The position numbers and the translations under genes were made by a program. A stretch of 64,000 bases of DNA. Source: Arcanobacterium haemolyticum DSM 20595. GTDB lineage: Bacteria; Actinomycetota; Actinomycetes; Actinomycetales; Actinomycetaceae. Below, in pieces: positions 33,501 to 42,197 of the stretch (position 1 is the stretch's first letter; every line of letters begins with the position of its first letter). The notes under the pieces are model-generated. The model worked only from the letters and a program-made list of their open reading frames with translations, did not search any database and was not told the origin of the DNA. The stretch spans positions 372,001-436,000 of the forward strand of contig NC_014218.1 of NCBI RefSeq assembly GCF_000092365.1, given 5' to 3'.

Positions 33501-34308
33501 CTTGGTAATCTTCGATGGTGAGGGCGCCTTCGCGGCCTCGTTTCACCAGATTTTCGTAGGCCGCCAGGAACTCAGAGAAGGTCATGTGTTCCGCGTTTTT
33601 GATGGATGGCACAACGAGCGTGCGTTCACCGTTTGGTTTGGCAACGTCAATTGCGATACCCAGGTTTACTGCGGAGGGTTTCACGAGTGTTGGCTTGCCC
33701 GCGTCACTCACCTGATACGAGTAGTTCATCTCCGGCATTTCAGAGAGGGCTTCCACCATTGCGTAGGCGATCAGGTGTGTGAAGGAGATTTTTCCGCCGC
33801 GGGTTGTGGCAAGGTATTTATTGATGACAGTGCGGTTATCAAACATGACTCGGGCTGGGAGCGCACGCACCGACGTAGCAGTTGGAAGTTCCAGTGACGA
33901 ATCCATATTTTTCGCCAGGCCACGTTCTGCGCCTTTCAGCTGGACGTATTCCGTGTCGCTTTTGGTGAAGATATCATCGAATTTTGGTTTGAGATCGAAT
34001 TTCTTTGCGTATGGGGTGACCGCCGGTTGTGCTGCCGATCGCGGTTGCGGCGGAAGATCCGAACGGGTCACGTTGGTAGCTGGTGTTGCTTCGCGAGAGT
34101 GCGATGAATGCACGGTTCGTTGGGCTTCTTGGGTTTCTTCTGATGGGGAAAGGGACGACGACGGGGCTTCGCGTCCTTCTGCTTGCCATGCGTGGAACAT
34201 CTCGTGCCACTGCGGTCCTACACTTTGGGGATTTTGAAGGAATGAGGAGTAGAGATCCTCGATGAAGCCTTGGTTAGCTCCAAATTCTTCCGATTGAGAT
34301 GACGCCAC
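30592..34308 (-). CDS. kgd: multifunctional 2-oxoglutarate decarboxylase/dehydrogenase E1 with E2 domain
   Basis: 1238 residues, GTG start with GAGG eight bases before. The order is the actinobacterial one: a short N-terminal E1-type segment (FIEDLYSSFLQNPQSVGPQW), a Ser/Pro-rich linker, an E2 succinyltransferase catalytic domain without lipoyl domain (about 110-360, with TSTYDHRVIQGATSGRFLR near 330), then the thiamine-diphosphate E1 (about 400-1238) with GDAALSGQGVVWEVFNLSQL and IHIVVNNQIGFTT. It runs the 2-oxoglutarate step of the TCA cycle. The gene is monocistronic, with a strong terminator downstream. Confidence 0.96.
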   Translation of the reverse strand: MASSQSEEFGANQGFIEDLYSSFLQNPQSVGPQWHEMFHAWQAEGREAPSSSLSPSEETQEAQRTVHSSHSREATPATNVTRSDLPPQPRSAAQPAVTPYAKKFDLKPKFDDIFTKSDTEYVQLKGAERGLAKNMDSSLELPTATSVRALPARVMFDNRTVINKYLATTRGGKISFTHLIAYAMVEALSEMPEMNYSYQVSDAGKPTLVKPSAVNLGIAIDVAKPNGERTLVVPSIKNAEHMTFSEFLAAYENLVKRGREGALTIEDYQGTTASLTNPGGLGTTHSIPRLMKGQGLIVGVGSMVYPPAFAGTAEAQLARMSVSKVVHVTSTYDHRVIQGATSGRFLRLMEHKLLGLDGFYERIYIALHVPYKPFVWETDVEYDAERELGKPARIAELIHAYRSRGHLIADTDPLSFHIRRHPDLEIGSYGLTLWDLDRSFPTGGFAHSSHLTLREILDQLRESYCRTVGIEYMHIQDPVQRRWFQERIEKPAEPATIDQRRRILTKLNEAEAFETFLQTKYVGQKRFSLEGGESLIPALDSILEGAAESGLSDVAIGMAHRGRLNVLTNIAGKSYGQVFNEFDGRIDPSSVQGSGDVKYHLGTEGVYTSPKGDKVGVYLAANPSHLEAADGVLEGIVRGKHDLIGTDGTFYPVLPILIHGDAALSGQGVVWEVFNLSQLPAYKNGGTIHIVVNNQIGFTTSPSSGRSSRYTTDIAKGLQIPIFHVNGDDPEAVARMARMAQEFREAFHKDVIVDISCYRRRGHNEGDDPSMTQPVMYSLVDSKRTTRHIYAEALIGRGDMTAEDVAELESAYHDTLNEALNSVRASEQTRTESEEQASRSLGKPQSQEDDAGAMIGWQTAVSPDVVARIGAAHVQVPDGFTPHKKIMQLFNKRNTMCSEGKIDWGFGELLAFGSLLIEGVPVRMSGQDVRRGTFVQRHATVHGEGTGTEWTPLQHLTEDQAPLAIYDSALSEYSVMAFEYGYSVERPDALVVWEAQFGDFANGAQTVVDEFISSAEQKWNQRSSVVLMLPHGYEGQGPDHSSARIERYLQLCAENNMIVAQPSTPANHFHMLRRQAYQRPRKPLIAITPKQLLRRKGATSAVEEFTSGTFQPVIGEHRTDLNVTRVIMCTGRLYYDLVERRDQNNDTSVAIIRLEQLYPNPVAELKAELDKYPNAELLWVQDEPANQGAWPHLALEMFMPMGLQVRRVSRPAAASTATGLGKIHQAQAQTLLNEAFAR

Positions 34309-34488
34309 TGTCTTTGCCTCGCTCTGCGATCGAAAATTTATCTTAACTTCAAACTATACTCGATTCGGCAACGTTAGTCAGCATCATATGGTGATGTAAG
34401 ACGAATGATGTGGGGTGTGTGCGAGTGTTGTCGGAGGCCTGCGATACGATATGTGTATGAATGTCAATGGTGGTGGTTGTACTTGCTA

Positions 34489-35805
34489 ATGGATCTTGTA
34501 ATGATGGGGCTGGGAGTTCTCTTGACTCTCGGTACTGCCATTTTTGTGGCAGCGGAATTTTCTCTGGTGGCCTTAGACCCAGCAACTGTGGATTCGAAGG
34601 CTGAAGCGGGGGATGTTCGCGCGAAGAAAGTAACGAAGGCTCTTCATCATCTTTCCCTCCAATTGTCATCGTGCCAGGTGGGTATCACGATTACCACAAT
34701 TTTGTTGGGCTATGTAGCGCAGGCTCCGTTGCAGGATCTTTTTGTGAAGCTCTTGGGGAGAACCGATCTGGCCTATACTGCAGTGTTGGCAACAGGGGTG
34801 ATTGGCGCATTTATCGTGGTCAATCTGTTTTCGATGGTTTTTGGTGAACTTGTGCCAAAAAATATGGCGCTCGCGGAACCATTGCGTACAGCATCTCTGG
34901 TATCGCTTCCGTTGCGGGCATTTACTGCTGTGTTTAAACCGGTCATTGTTGGATTGAATAATTCGGCTAACTGGATTTTGCATCGGTTTGGGGTAGAGGT
35001 GGCAGAAGAATTGTCGGGGGCTCGTTCAGCCACTGAACTGTCGGCACTCGTGCGCCGCTCGGCGGAACAGGGCACATTAGATGTTTCCACTGCGCGTCTG
35101 CTTACTCGTTCGATCGATATTGGCGCCCTCACAGCGGTTGATGTGATGACTGATCGTGGGCGCGTCCGCCATCTTCACGCAGATCAAACCGCTGCAGATA
35201 TTATCGATCTCGCGCGTTCCACAGGGCATTCGCGTTTCCCCGTGATTGGGGAAGATATGGATGATATTCGTGGAATCGTCAACCTCCGCCGTGCGATCGC
35301 AGTTCCTTTTGAACGTCGGGGAGAGGTGATCGTAACGTCGTCGTCGCTCATGATTCCTGTACCACGCGTCCCGGAAACACTGGAACTTGCGCCACTGCTT
35401 GTGCGTCTGCGTGCATCTGGATCTCAAGTTGCGGTGGTTGTTGATGAATACGGCGGTGTTTCGGGAATCGTTACGCTCGAAGATGTGATTGAAGAAATCG
35501 TAGGCGATGTGGCGGATGAACACGATCGCAGGCGTGCTCGTTCGCGCGTACTTGCTACAGGGGAAACGATCGTGCCAGGGCTCATGCGCCCTGATGAAAT
35601 CAGCCGTGAATTCCATATAGAAGTGCCGGATGACGGCCCGTGGGAAACGCTTGGTGGTTGGATTATGGCCGGACTTGGGAAGATTCCGGACGTGGGCGAT
35701 GAATACACAGAAGATGGGATCACGGCTCGCGTGGAAAAGATGGATGGGCGAAGGGTCGAAACCGTACGTCTCACAGTCAATATTGAGCAGGAAGAGAACG
35801 AATGA
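34489..35805 (+). CDS. CNNM/CBS/CorC-type membrane protein (hemolysin family), first of pair
   Basis: About 438 residues from ATG 34489; the frame is open to 34405 but the N-terminal extension is unlikely (MMWGVCECCRR). An N-terminal CNNM domain with four membrane segments (LGVLLTLGTAIFVAAEFSL; LSSCQVGITITTILLGYVAQ; FSMVFGELVPKNMALAEPL) precedes two CBS domains (about 200-325) and a C-terminal CorC/HlyC domain (VVVDEYGGVSGIVTLEDVIE). Such proteins handle Mg2+/Co2+ or respond to nucleotides. It overlaps the next gene by ATGA. Confidence 0.9.
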   Translation: MDLVMMGLGVLLTLGTAIFVAAEFSLVALDPATVDSKAEAGDVRAKKVTKALHHLSLQLSSCQVGITITTILLGYVAQAPLQDLFVKLLGRTDLAYTAVLATGVIGAFIVVNLFSMVFGELVPKNMALAEPLRTASLVSLPLRAFTAVFKPVIVGLNNSANWILHRFGVEVAEELSGARSATELSALVRRSAEQGTLDVSTARLLTRSIDIGALTAVDVMTDRGRVRHLHADQTAADIIDLARSTGHSRFPVIGEDMDDIRGIVNLRRAIAVPFERRGEVIVTSSSLMIPVPRVPETLELAPLLVRLRASGSQVAVVVDEYGGVSGIVTLEDVIEEIVGDVADEHDRRRARSRVLATGETIVPGLMRPDEISREFHIEVPDDGPWETLGGWIMAGLGKIPDVGDEYTEDGITARVEKMDGRRVETVRLTVNIEQEENE

Positions 35806-36833
35806 ATCTAGGGCCTGCTATCGCAGTAACTATTGGTTTGCTGGCAATCAACGCCTACTTTGTGGGAGCAGAGTTTGCCATCATGGGTTCACGCCGTTCC
35901 CGTATTGAACCTCTTGCTGATAACGGTAAGAAGAGTGCTCGCACAGTTCTCTACGCGCTCGAACACGTCACGCTCATGCTTGCTACCTGCCAACTCGGCG
36001 TCACGATCGCATCGGTTGCATTGGGTGCCGTGGCTGAACCAGCTATCGCGCACACACTCGAAGGTCCGCTGGGTAAACTTGGCGTTCCTAGTTCCATGCT
36101 TCACCCAATCGCGATACTTATTGCGCTCGCGATCGTGGTGTATGCACATGTGGTTATCGGTGAAATGGTGCCGAAGAACTTAGCTGTTACTAACCCAGAA
36201 AGTGCGGCACTTGTACTAGGGCCGCCGCTTGTGATTATTTCTAAGATCTTTTATCCGGTGGTGGCTTCGATGAACTGGGTGGCAAACCATGTGATCCGGA
36301 TCTTCGGTTTAGAACCGAAAAATGAGGTTGCTTCTGCGTTTACGGCAGATGAAGTAGCGTCGATCGTAGAAGTTTCCAAAGCGGCAGGCGTGTTGGATGC
36401 TGATGTTGGCCTCATTTCGTCTGCGATCGAATTTTCGGAACACACCGCACGCGATCTCATGGTGGGCGAAGCAGATCTGGAAACCGTCTCAGATTCGCTT
36501 ACTCCGCAAGAACTGGAAGATCGCGTTGCCCATACAGGGTATTCTCGATTCCCTGTTGTGGCCTCTAATGGGGTGCTTATTGGTTACGTTCATGTGAAAG
36601 ATATTTTGGATATTGCACCAGAACATCGTGAAGATCCAATTCCAGGGTGGAAGATCCGCCGGCTTGTAACAGTTGAACCTGGAGATGAGATCGAAACAGC
36701 GATGCGCGTCATGCAAAAAGCAGGAGCACACATGGCGGAAGTGAATCTGAAGGATGGATCGCAAGGGGTTATTTTCCTCGAAGATGTTCTTGAAGAACTC
36801 ATTGGTGAGGTTCGCGATGCAATGCAACGGTGA
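35802..36833 (+). CDS. CNNM/CBS membrane protein, second of pair
   Basis: 343 residues. Same family as the preceding gene: FVGAEFAIMGSRRSRIEPL, MLATCQLGVTIASVALGAVA, VVIGEMVPKNLAVTNPESA in the CNNM part, then two CBS domains with GYSRFPVVASNGVLIGYVHV and GVIFLEDVLEELIGEV. It lacks the CorC domain of its partner. The four-base overlap implies cotranslation, and the two may form a heterodimer, as is common for such pairs in actinobacteria. Confidence 0.9.
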   Translation: MNLGPAIAVTIGLLAINAYFVGAEFAIMGSRRSRIEPLADNGKKSARTVLYALEHVTLMLATCQLGVTIASVALGAVAEPAIAHTLEGPLGKLGVPSSMLHPIAILIALAIVVYAHVVIGEMVPKNLAVTNPESAALVLGPPLVIISKIFYPVVASMNWVANHVIRIFGLEPKNEVASAFTADEVASIVEVSKAAGVLDADVGLISSAIEFSEHTARDLMVGEADLETVSDSLTPQELEDRVAHTGYSRFPVVASNGVLIGYVHVKDILDIAPEHREDPIPGWKIRRLVTVEPGDEIETAMRVMQKAGAHMAEVNLKDGSQGVIFLEDVLEELIGEVRDAMQR

Positions 36834-36927
36834 GGTGTGGTTGCTGTCACTTGGGGTTCACCTAGCGGGATTGTTATCAAACCGTTATTCTTGATGTGTC
36901 TGAGGGAAAAATTTGAAGGGAAACGTG

Positions 36928-37938
36928 GTGAGCGAAGAACATACTCGGCCCACACGCCGTGAACTACGGCTCGCACGCCTTTCACACCAGGCAAACAGTA
37001 GTAATTCTGACACCGTTGTACTAGATCATGCAGAAGACGCCGCTAAACCATGTGATGTTACGCGGATTTCTACTCCGTTAACTGCTTGCCCGGAACCTGA
37101 AGCTGTTGTGTCATACGCTGGCAGCTCACACCTCGTAGATAAATTTAAGCGGTTCTTTGGTACTCAAAGCCCAACAAAAGTCATTCTCTCTACAGCATGT
37201 GCATTCGCCGTTGCTGTTGGAAGCGGATTCGCGATGGGGCCGCTGGTGTTTGAATCATCAGCGGTAGCTAAATCAGAAGAAACAGTACTTCAAGGCGTCC
37301 AAGAACTCGATGAATCTACGCCATCGCATTTACGTGCGCTTTCAGGCGCCGCAGATTCTGCACGATACAGAGCCTACGAAGAACAGTTCTCTGGCAAGCC
37401 AATCGTGTGCCAAACCACGGCAAGTGCCAACTCTCTTACGTCAGTTTTGCGCGATAAAGTGGATCACTTCATTCATCCAATGGCTGCAGGAACATTCCGT
37501 GAATCTTCGCCGTTCGGATGGCGTATCCACCCGATTCTTGGTTCCTCCAAACTCCACGAAGGCGTCGATTACGCAGCGCCAATTGGAACCCCTATCTACG
37601 CTGTTGCGGACGGCAAGGTAGTCTTCTCCGGAAGTGATTCCTACACGTTAGGTGCTCCAGTACTCATCATCCAACACAAGGTCAACGGTGTGGAATTTAC
37701 CTCCTGGTACCTGCACTCATTCAGTGAAGGTATTCATGTTAAAGAGGGTGATGAGGTGAAGATGGGAGATCATGTAGCGGACGTCGGCAATTCGGGACGT
37801 TCCACAGGCGCTCATCTCCACTTTGAAATCCATCCTGGAACGTTCACAGGATTCACAGGCGCAGGCCCGGTTGATCCAATTGCATTCATGAAAGAACACG
37901 GTGCAGTTGATATTCATGACGTTTGCGGGGCAAAGTAA
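36928..37938 (+). CDS. M23-family peptidase (LytM domain), membrane-anchored
   Basis: About 336 residues from GTG 36928 with AAGGGA upstream; TTG 36913 and GTG 36925 are alternatives. A charged N-terminus (RPTRRELRLARLSHQ) precedes one membrane segment (about 90-112, VILSTACAFAVAVGSGFAMG). The C-terminal LytM domain has HEGVDYAAPIGTPIYAVADG and STGAHLHFEIHPG, giving the zinc ligands H, D and HxH. It is likely a peptidoglycan endopeptidase or a regulator of one. It is followed closely by a glycerophosphodiesterase gene. Confidence 0.88.
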   Translation: MSEEHTRPTRRELRLARLSHQANSSNSDTVVLDHAEDAAKPCDVTRISTPLTACPEPEAVVSYAGSSHLVDKFKRFFGTQSPTKVILSTACAFAVAVGSGFAMGPLVFESSAVAKSEETVLQGVQELDESTPSHLRALSGAADSARYRAYEEQFSGKPIVCQTTASANSLTSVLRDKVDHFIHPMAAGTFRESSPFGWRIHPILGSSKLHEGVDYAAPIGTPIYAVADGKVVFSGSDSYTLGAPVLIIQHKVNGVEFTSWYLHSFSEGIHVKEGDEVKMGDHVADVGNSGRSTGAHLHFEIHPGTFTGFTGAGPVDPIAFMKEHGAVDIHDVCGAK

Positions 37939-37941
37939 CCC

Positions 37942-38718
37942 ATGAATCACAACCGGCTCTGGACAATTGGCGAACAACCGGTGGTCATTGCGCACCGGGG
38001 TGGAGGGCTTGAAGCGCCAGAGAATTCATTTGCCGCATTCGAACGCCTCCATGGGCTCGGCATCCGTCACATTGAAACCGATGTGCATGCAACAAAAGAT
38101 GGAATCCCCGTCATTATCCATGATCCGTTGCTGGATCGAGTGTCTGATGGGCATGGGTTAGTGCGCGATTATACGTGGGCAGATTTAGTATCTATCCACG
38201 ATCATTCCGGCGCGGGGCTTATGCGCCTAGAAGATGCCTTGGAGGCTTTCCCTGAAGCTATTTTCAACATCGATGCTAAAGAAAATAGGGTAGTTGCTCC
38301 GCTGATCGCAGCAATTACTTCAACGCGATCCCAACACCGAGTCTGCCTTGCCTCATTTAACGAACGCCGCCTTATCACACTAAGGAAAGCACTCCCGGGC
38401 GTGGCAACGTCACTTGGCGTCTCCGTCGTCGTCAAACTTGCCCTCGCACTCAAACTTCCTCGAACTCTACGAAACCGCATTGTGGCAACGCTTCCCACAG
38501 CAAATCAGGGAGTGCAAGCTATTCAAGTCCCGAAAACATTCCGTGGAATCCACCTGGTGGATGAAAAATTTGTGCACGTGGCGCACGCGTGCGGATGGGC
38601 TGTGCACGTGTGGACAATCAACGATCTCGATACCGCCGCTGATCTGCTCTCAATCGGCGTAGATGGAATCGTAACGGATATTCCCACCCAAATAAAAGCA
38701 CTCATCGATAAACGGTAA
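37942..38718 (+). CDS. glycerophosphodiester phosphodiesterase
   Basis: 258 residues. GDPD motifs are clear: VVIAHRGGGLEAPENSFAAF with catalytic His, IRHIETDVHATKDGIPVIIH D with metal ligands E/D and the second His, and later NIDAKENRVV and CGWAVHVWTINDLD. It hydrolyses glycerophosphodiesters from phospholipid turnover. No signal peptide, so cytosolic. It starts four bases after the M23 peptidase stop and is likely cotranscribed. Confidence 0.9.
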   Translation: MNHNRLWTIGEQPVVIAHRGGGLEAPENSFAAFERLHGLGIRHIETDVHATKDGIPVIIHDPLLDRVSDGHGLVRDYTWADLVSIHDHSGAGLMRLEDALEAFPEAIFNIDAKENRVVAPLIAAITSTRSQHRVCLASFNERRLITLRKALPGVATSLGVSVVVKLALALKLPRTLRNRIVATLPTANQGVQAIQVPKTFRGIHLVDEKFVHVAHACGWAVHVWTINDLDTAADLLSIGVDGIVTDIPTQIKALIDKR

Positions 38719-38815
38719 AAACGAAAACGTGCCCAAATAGGGGATTTTAGTACTTTTTAAAAGAAAATCGCCCCGGTTATCAACGATTTTTGTTGAACCA
38801 AAGCGATTTTGAAAG

Positions 38816-38888
38816 TACCCCGAACTGGATTCGAACCAGCGACCTTCTGCTCCGGAGGCAGACGCTCTATCCCCTGAGCTATCGGGGC
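38816..38888 (-). tRNA. tRNA-Arg(CCG)
   Basis: Read on the minus strand, the sequence folds as a cloverleaf: acceptor GCCCCGA/TCGGGGT, D arm with AGCTCAGGGGATAGAGC, anticodon stem TCTGC-CTCCGGA-GCAGA giving anticodon CCG, and T arm CTGGTTCGAATCCAG. The discriminator is A and CCA is not encoded. It decodes CGG. It lies divergent from argS, the arginyl-tRNA synthetase gene, 140 bases away. Confidence 0.93.
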
Positions 38889-39028
38889 TCAGACTTGGAT
38901 AGTCTAGCAGTATTACGTGCCCAATAAAAATCTTTAGCCCGCCCTAAGCGTGCGAATGTGGCAAAGCGCATGGGCATTTCCGCAAAGCTCAAAGAAAATT
39001 TGGTGGGATAGGCAGATACACTTGAACT

Positions 39029-40702
39029 ATGACTCCAGAAGAACTCAAGGTACTTATCGGCAACATTATTCGTGATGCTGCTGTTGCAGGAACGATCGCA
39101 CTTGATCCAGAAACACTTCCAGAGGTTCGTGTTGAACGCCCACGCGTGCGTGAACACGGCGATTGGGCAACCAACGTGGCCATGCAGCTGGGTAAGAAAG
39201 CTGGCATGAATCCGCGTGAATTCGCCCAGTTAGTGGTAGATAAGCTTATTGAAGATCCCGGTGTGGATCACGCAGATATCGCAGGCCCTGGCTTCATTAA
39301 CATCACGGTTAATGCGGCAGTTGCTGGCGAATTAGCGCGTACCATCCTGGAGAAGGGGGAAGCGTTCGGCCTCGGTGAATCACTCAAGGGTGATGTGATT
39401 AACCTCGAATACGTGTCTGCAAACCCAACTGGCCCAATCCACATTGGTGGTGCTCGCTGGGCAGCGGTGGGCGATTCGTTGGCGCGTATCCTCGAAGCGT
39501 CCGGTGCTCGCGTTATTCGCGAATACTACTTCAACGATCACGGCTCACAGATTGATCGGTTTGCAAAGTCGTTATTGGCACGCGCCCGCGGCCTGGAAGC
39601 TCCAGAAGATGGGTACGGCGGCCAATACATTGAAGATATTGCTCGTGCGGTATTGGAAGAAAAATCGAACGGTTCTGATCCGCTCGCGTTGGCTGATGAA
39701 CAGGCACAGGAATTCTTCCGTGAGCATGGCGTTACCCGCATGTTCGGTGAAATTAAGAAGGAACTGGCGGATTTCCGCGTGGAATTCGATGTGTACTTCC
39801 ATGAAGATTCGTTGCATGAATCGGGTGCGGTTAACCAGGCGATTGACGATCTGCGCAACAAGGGCGTTATCTACGAACAAGATGGTGCAACCTGGTTGCG
39901 TTCCACCGATTTTGGGGATGATAAGGATCGCGTCATTATTAAGTCTGACGGCGATGCGGCCTACTTCGCTGGCGATATCGCGTACTACTTGAACAAGCGC
40001 GAACGCGGTGCCGATCATGTGATTATTATGTTGGGCGCGGATCACCACGGCTACATTGGCCGTATGTACGCGATGGCTCGCGCGTTCGGCGATACGGCGG
40101 GTAAGGGCGAAAACCTTGAATTGCTGATTGGACAGTTGGTGAACTTGGTTCAGGACGGCCAGCCAGTTCGTATGTCGAAGCGTGCAGGCACGATTGTTGT
40201 TCTGTCTGATTTGGTTGATGCTGCTGGCGTTGATGCTGCGCGTTACTCGCTGGTTCGTGCCGCGATGGATACCACGCTGGAAATCGATCTTGGCCTGATT
40301 TCGTCCCGCACCAACGAAAATCCGGTGTACTACGTGCAGTATGCGCACGCGCGCACGAAGTCTGTGGATGCGAACGCGGCATCGCACGGTGTTACGCGGG
40401 AAGTGTTTACGCCTGCGTTGCTTGATTCTGCAGCTGATTCGGAGCTTATTGCCAAGTTGGCACAGTTCCCGGAGATCGTTGCGCAATCTGCTCAGTTGCG
40501 TGAGCCTCACCGTGTTGCCCGCTATTTGGAGGAGCTCGCTGGCGCATACCACGCTTGGTATGGCGCGTCGCGTGTGACGCCGCGTGCGGATGAAGAGGTG
40601 TCGGATCTGCACCGTACACGGCTTTGGTTGAATGATGCCGCTGGCCAGGTTCTTGCCAACGGTTTGAGCTTGCTTGGCGTGAGCGCACCGGAGAAGATGT
40701 GA
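39029..40702 (+). CDS. argS: arginyl-tRNA synthetase
   Basis: 557 residues, normal for the family. The N-terminal additional domain is followed by the class I signature [19 protein letters not shown] (HIGH-like HIGG) and the KMSKS-like [12 protein letters not shown]. The C-terminal anticodon-binding domain ends [20 protein letters not shown]. It charges tRNA-Arg, and a tRNA-Arg gene lies just upstream. In M. tuberculosis it is followed by lysA, thrA, thrC, thrB; here only a thrB-like gene remains. Confidence 0.95.
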   Translation: MTPEELKVLIGNIIRDAAVAGTIALDPETLPEVRVERPRVREHGDWATNVAMQLGKKAGMNPREFAQLVVDKLIEDPGVDHADIAGPGFINITVNAAVAGELARTILEKGEAFGLGESLKGDVINLEYVSANPTGPIHIGGARWAAVGDSLARILEASGARVIREYYFNDHGSQIDRFAKSLLARARGLEAPEDGYGGQYIEDIARAVLEEKSNGSDPLALADEQAQEFFREHGVTRMFGEIKKELADFRVEFDVYFHEDSLHESGAVNQAIDDLRNKGVIYEQDGATWLRSTDFGDDKDRVIIKSDGDAAYFAGDIAYYLNKRERGADHVIIMLGADHHGYIGRMYAMARAFGDTAGKGENLELLIGQLVNLVQDGQPVRMSKRAGTIVVLSDLVDAAGVDAARYSLVRAAMDTTLEIDLGLISSRTNENPVYYVQYAHARTKSVDANAASHGVTREVFTPALLDSAADSELIAKLAQFPEIVAQSAQLREPHRVARYLEELAGAYHAWYGASRVTPRADEEVSDLHRTRLWLNDAAGQVLANGLSLLGVSAPEKM

Positions 40703-40716
40703 GCTAGTTTCATATC

Positions 40717-41544
40717 ATGCGAATGGTGAAAGAGTACGCTCGTATTCGCGTCCCGGCTACCACGGTTTTGTGTGGTAGCCGGGAGCGCGAGAGCGTAGCG
40801 ATCGCGGTGGACGTCTGGGATGATGTTGCGGCTACGATCGGGATCGGCGATTCTCGAGTTACCGTGACTGGCCCTGCAAAGCACGTTTTTTCGCGTGACG
40901 ATCAGCATCCAACGCTTGTTGCCATGCGGGCCACGCTGGATACGATTCAGGCTCCGCACGCTGGGGTTGCGTTGATTTCCCAGACAAAAATCCCGCCTGC
41001 TGTAGGGTTAGGTTCCCGCACGGCCGCGATGATGGCTGGGATTCTTTTGGTGCGGGAGTTGATGGGTGGTTCTGTTTTTTCGGATAACGACGCCGTTGCC
41101 ATCGCCGCATCCTTCAATATTTCTCCTGCTCGGGCATTAGCCAGTATTAATGGCGGCGTGTGTTTGGGCTGGGATTCACGAGCTACCAAACTCCCTTTGA
41201 GTAAACCGTGCCCTGTGGCCGTGCTGGTTCCCAAGGATGCACGGACTGTGCATGGTGGCGGCCTTCCGCAGGGTCCTGTTGGCGTGCTTTCTCATGCGTT
41301 AACTCAGAATCGCCGATTACTGTCAGATGTGTGCAGCCAAGTGGAACGTGCTCAGGCAACAGATCCACGAGTAGGGGAGAGCGCGCATCTTCTTCGGGCA
41401 TTACACGATGCACATTGGCCAGTGCTCATAGCTGGGAGTGGGCCTGCTTTGCTTGTGTTTTCGCAGTTAAATGAGCAGATGCGACGCATGTTTGAAGATC
41501 ACGGCTTCGAGTGCCACAGTTCTGAAGTTCAGAGTACCCGCTGA
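40717..41544 (+). CDS. homoserine-kinase-like GHMP protein, degenerate
   Basis: 275 residues. The fold and position (after argS, before rho) are those of ThrB. However, the first GHMP motif, normally PATSANLGPGFD, reads PATTVLCGSRERES, and the ATP-binding GLGSSSAA reads GLGSRTAAMMAG. Motif 3, IAGSGPALLVF, is kept. lysA, hom and thrC, normally between argS and thrB, are missing. The protein is therefore probably a non-functional or repurposed homoserine kinase in a threonine auxotroph. The C-terminus abuts a remnant of an unrelated gene. Confidence 0.65.
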   Translation: MRMVKEYARIRVPATTVLCGSRERESVAIAVDVWDDVAATIGIGDSRVTVTGPAKHVFSRDDQHPTLVAMRATLDTIQAPHAGVALISQTKIPPAVGLGSRTAAMMAGILLVRELMGGSVFSDNDAVAIAASFNISPARALASINGGVCLGWDSRATKLPLSKPCPVAVLVPKDARTVHGGGLPQGPVGVLSHALTQNRRLLSDVCSQVERAQATDPRVGESAHLLRALHDAHWPVLIAGSGPALLVFSQLNEQMRRMFEDHGFECHSSEVQSTR

Positions 41545-41996
41545 AGAGATAGAAGAAGCACTCCTGCCTACTTTTACAGAAGGTGGAAGAAATGTTGCTG
41601 ATGAAGCTATAGGAAGCATCGCGAGCGACAGACGGATTCCCATACATGATGCAATTAATTGGTTACCATGCGTGGCGAGCTGGAGCTGATCGGGATCAGG
41701 AAGCGGCAAGTGTAGGGATCAAACGTGCCCGCGCAGAAATGATCTCTCGAATACGTGATCTTACATACCGAGAATTATCTGAAGGTGATATTAGTTTTGT
41801 TAATGCAATGCTTGTTGATGGAAAACAGAGCAGTATTAGCGCTATCAGTAAATGGGATGTAGCTCAAATTATGTCTCACAGTATCGCCGGCGGCTTTTAG
41901 AACAAGGAATAATTGGTGAACGATCCCGTGGGGTGAGTTTCGATATTCCGGGATTTCCGTGAATACTTATCAGAAAAGCAAGGCATATTTCTCTGA
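41515..41996 (+). pseudogene. decayed C-terminal part of an AAA ATP-binding protein
   Basis: Pieces in three frames fit one protein: VPAEEIEEALLPTFTEGGRN from about 41530; then ATDGFPYMMQLIGYHAWRAG continuing through RARAEMISRIRDLTYRELSE (about 41626-41870); then SQYRRRLLEQGIIGERSRGV followed by SFDIPGF; then REYLSEKQGIFL to TGA at 41994-41996. This order is that of actinobacterial AAA-family ATPases with a C-terminal winged helix. At least three frameshifts and no N-terminal P-loop half are present, so it is a dead fragment between thrB-like and rho. None of the intact short frames here should be called a gene. Confidence 0.6.
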
Positions 41997-42023
41997 GGTG
42001 AGAAGGTAAGGCAAGCATCACAT

Positions 42024-42044
42024 AGCGTTTTAGCGCTAAACGCT
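42024..42044. promoter_or_regulatory. palindrome in the rho leader
   Basis: AGCGTTTTAGCGCTAAACGC plus T: an imperfect dyad with AGCGTTT and AAACGCT arms around AGCGCT. It could be an operator or a structured leader of rho. The rest of 41997-42196 is a non-coding leader. Confidence 0.35.
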
Positions 42045-42181
42045 GTATGCTGATAGTGCGGATGGTCATTTCTGGCCGAAAACTCATCTCTAGTGAGCCT
42101 TGATCCGCGCGGCTGATCATATCATCGCCGCTAATCCTTACAGATCACTTAGGCCGTTATGGCTAATTTTATCTAGAAAAC

Positions 42182-42197
42182 CGAGGAAGGAACCTCG
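42182..42197 (+). promoter_or_regulatory. rho ribosome binding site inside a small hairpin
   Basis: CGAGG at 42182-42186 pairs with CCTCG at 42193-42197, leaving AAGGAA (the Shine-Dalgarno) in the loop and closing on the G of the GTG start. It may tune rho translation. Confidence 0.4.

Noticed and set aside
39572-40612. 346-codon minus-strand open frame inside argS
   Set aside because: It lies wholly opposite a complete argS, has Arg/His-rich antisense composition and no recognisable motif; a shadow of the synthetase codon pattern.
41646-41900. 84-codon open frame after the thrB-like gene as a separate gene
   Set aside because: Homologous sequence continues before its first Met and resumes in another frame after its stop, so it is a piece of a decayed AAA ATPase.
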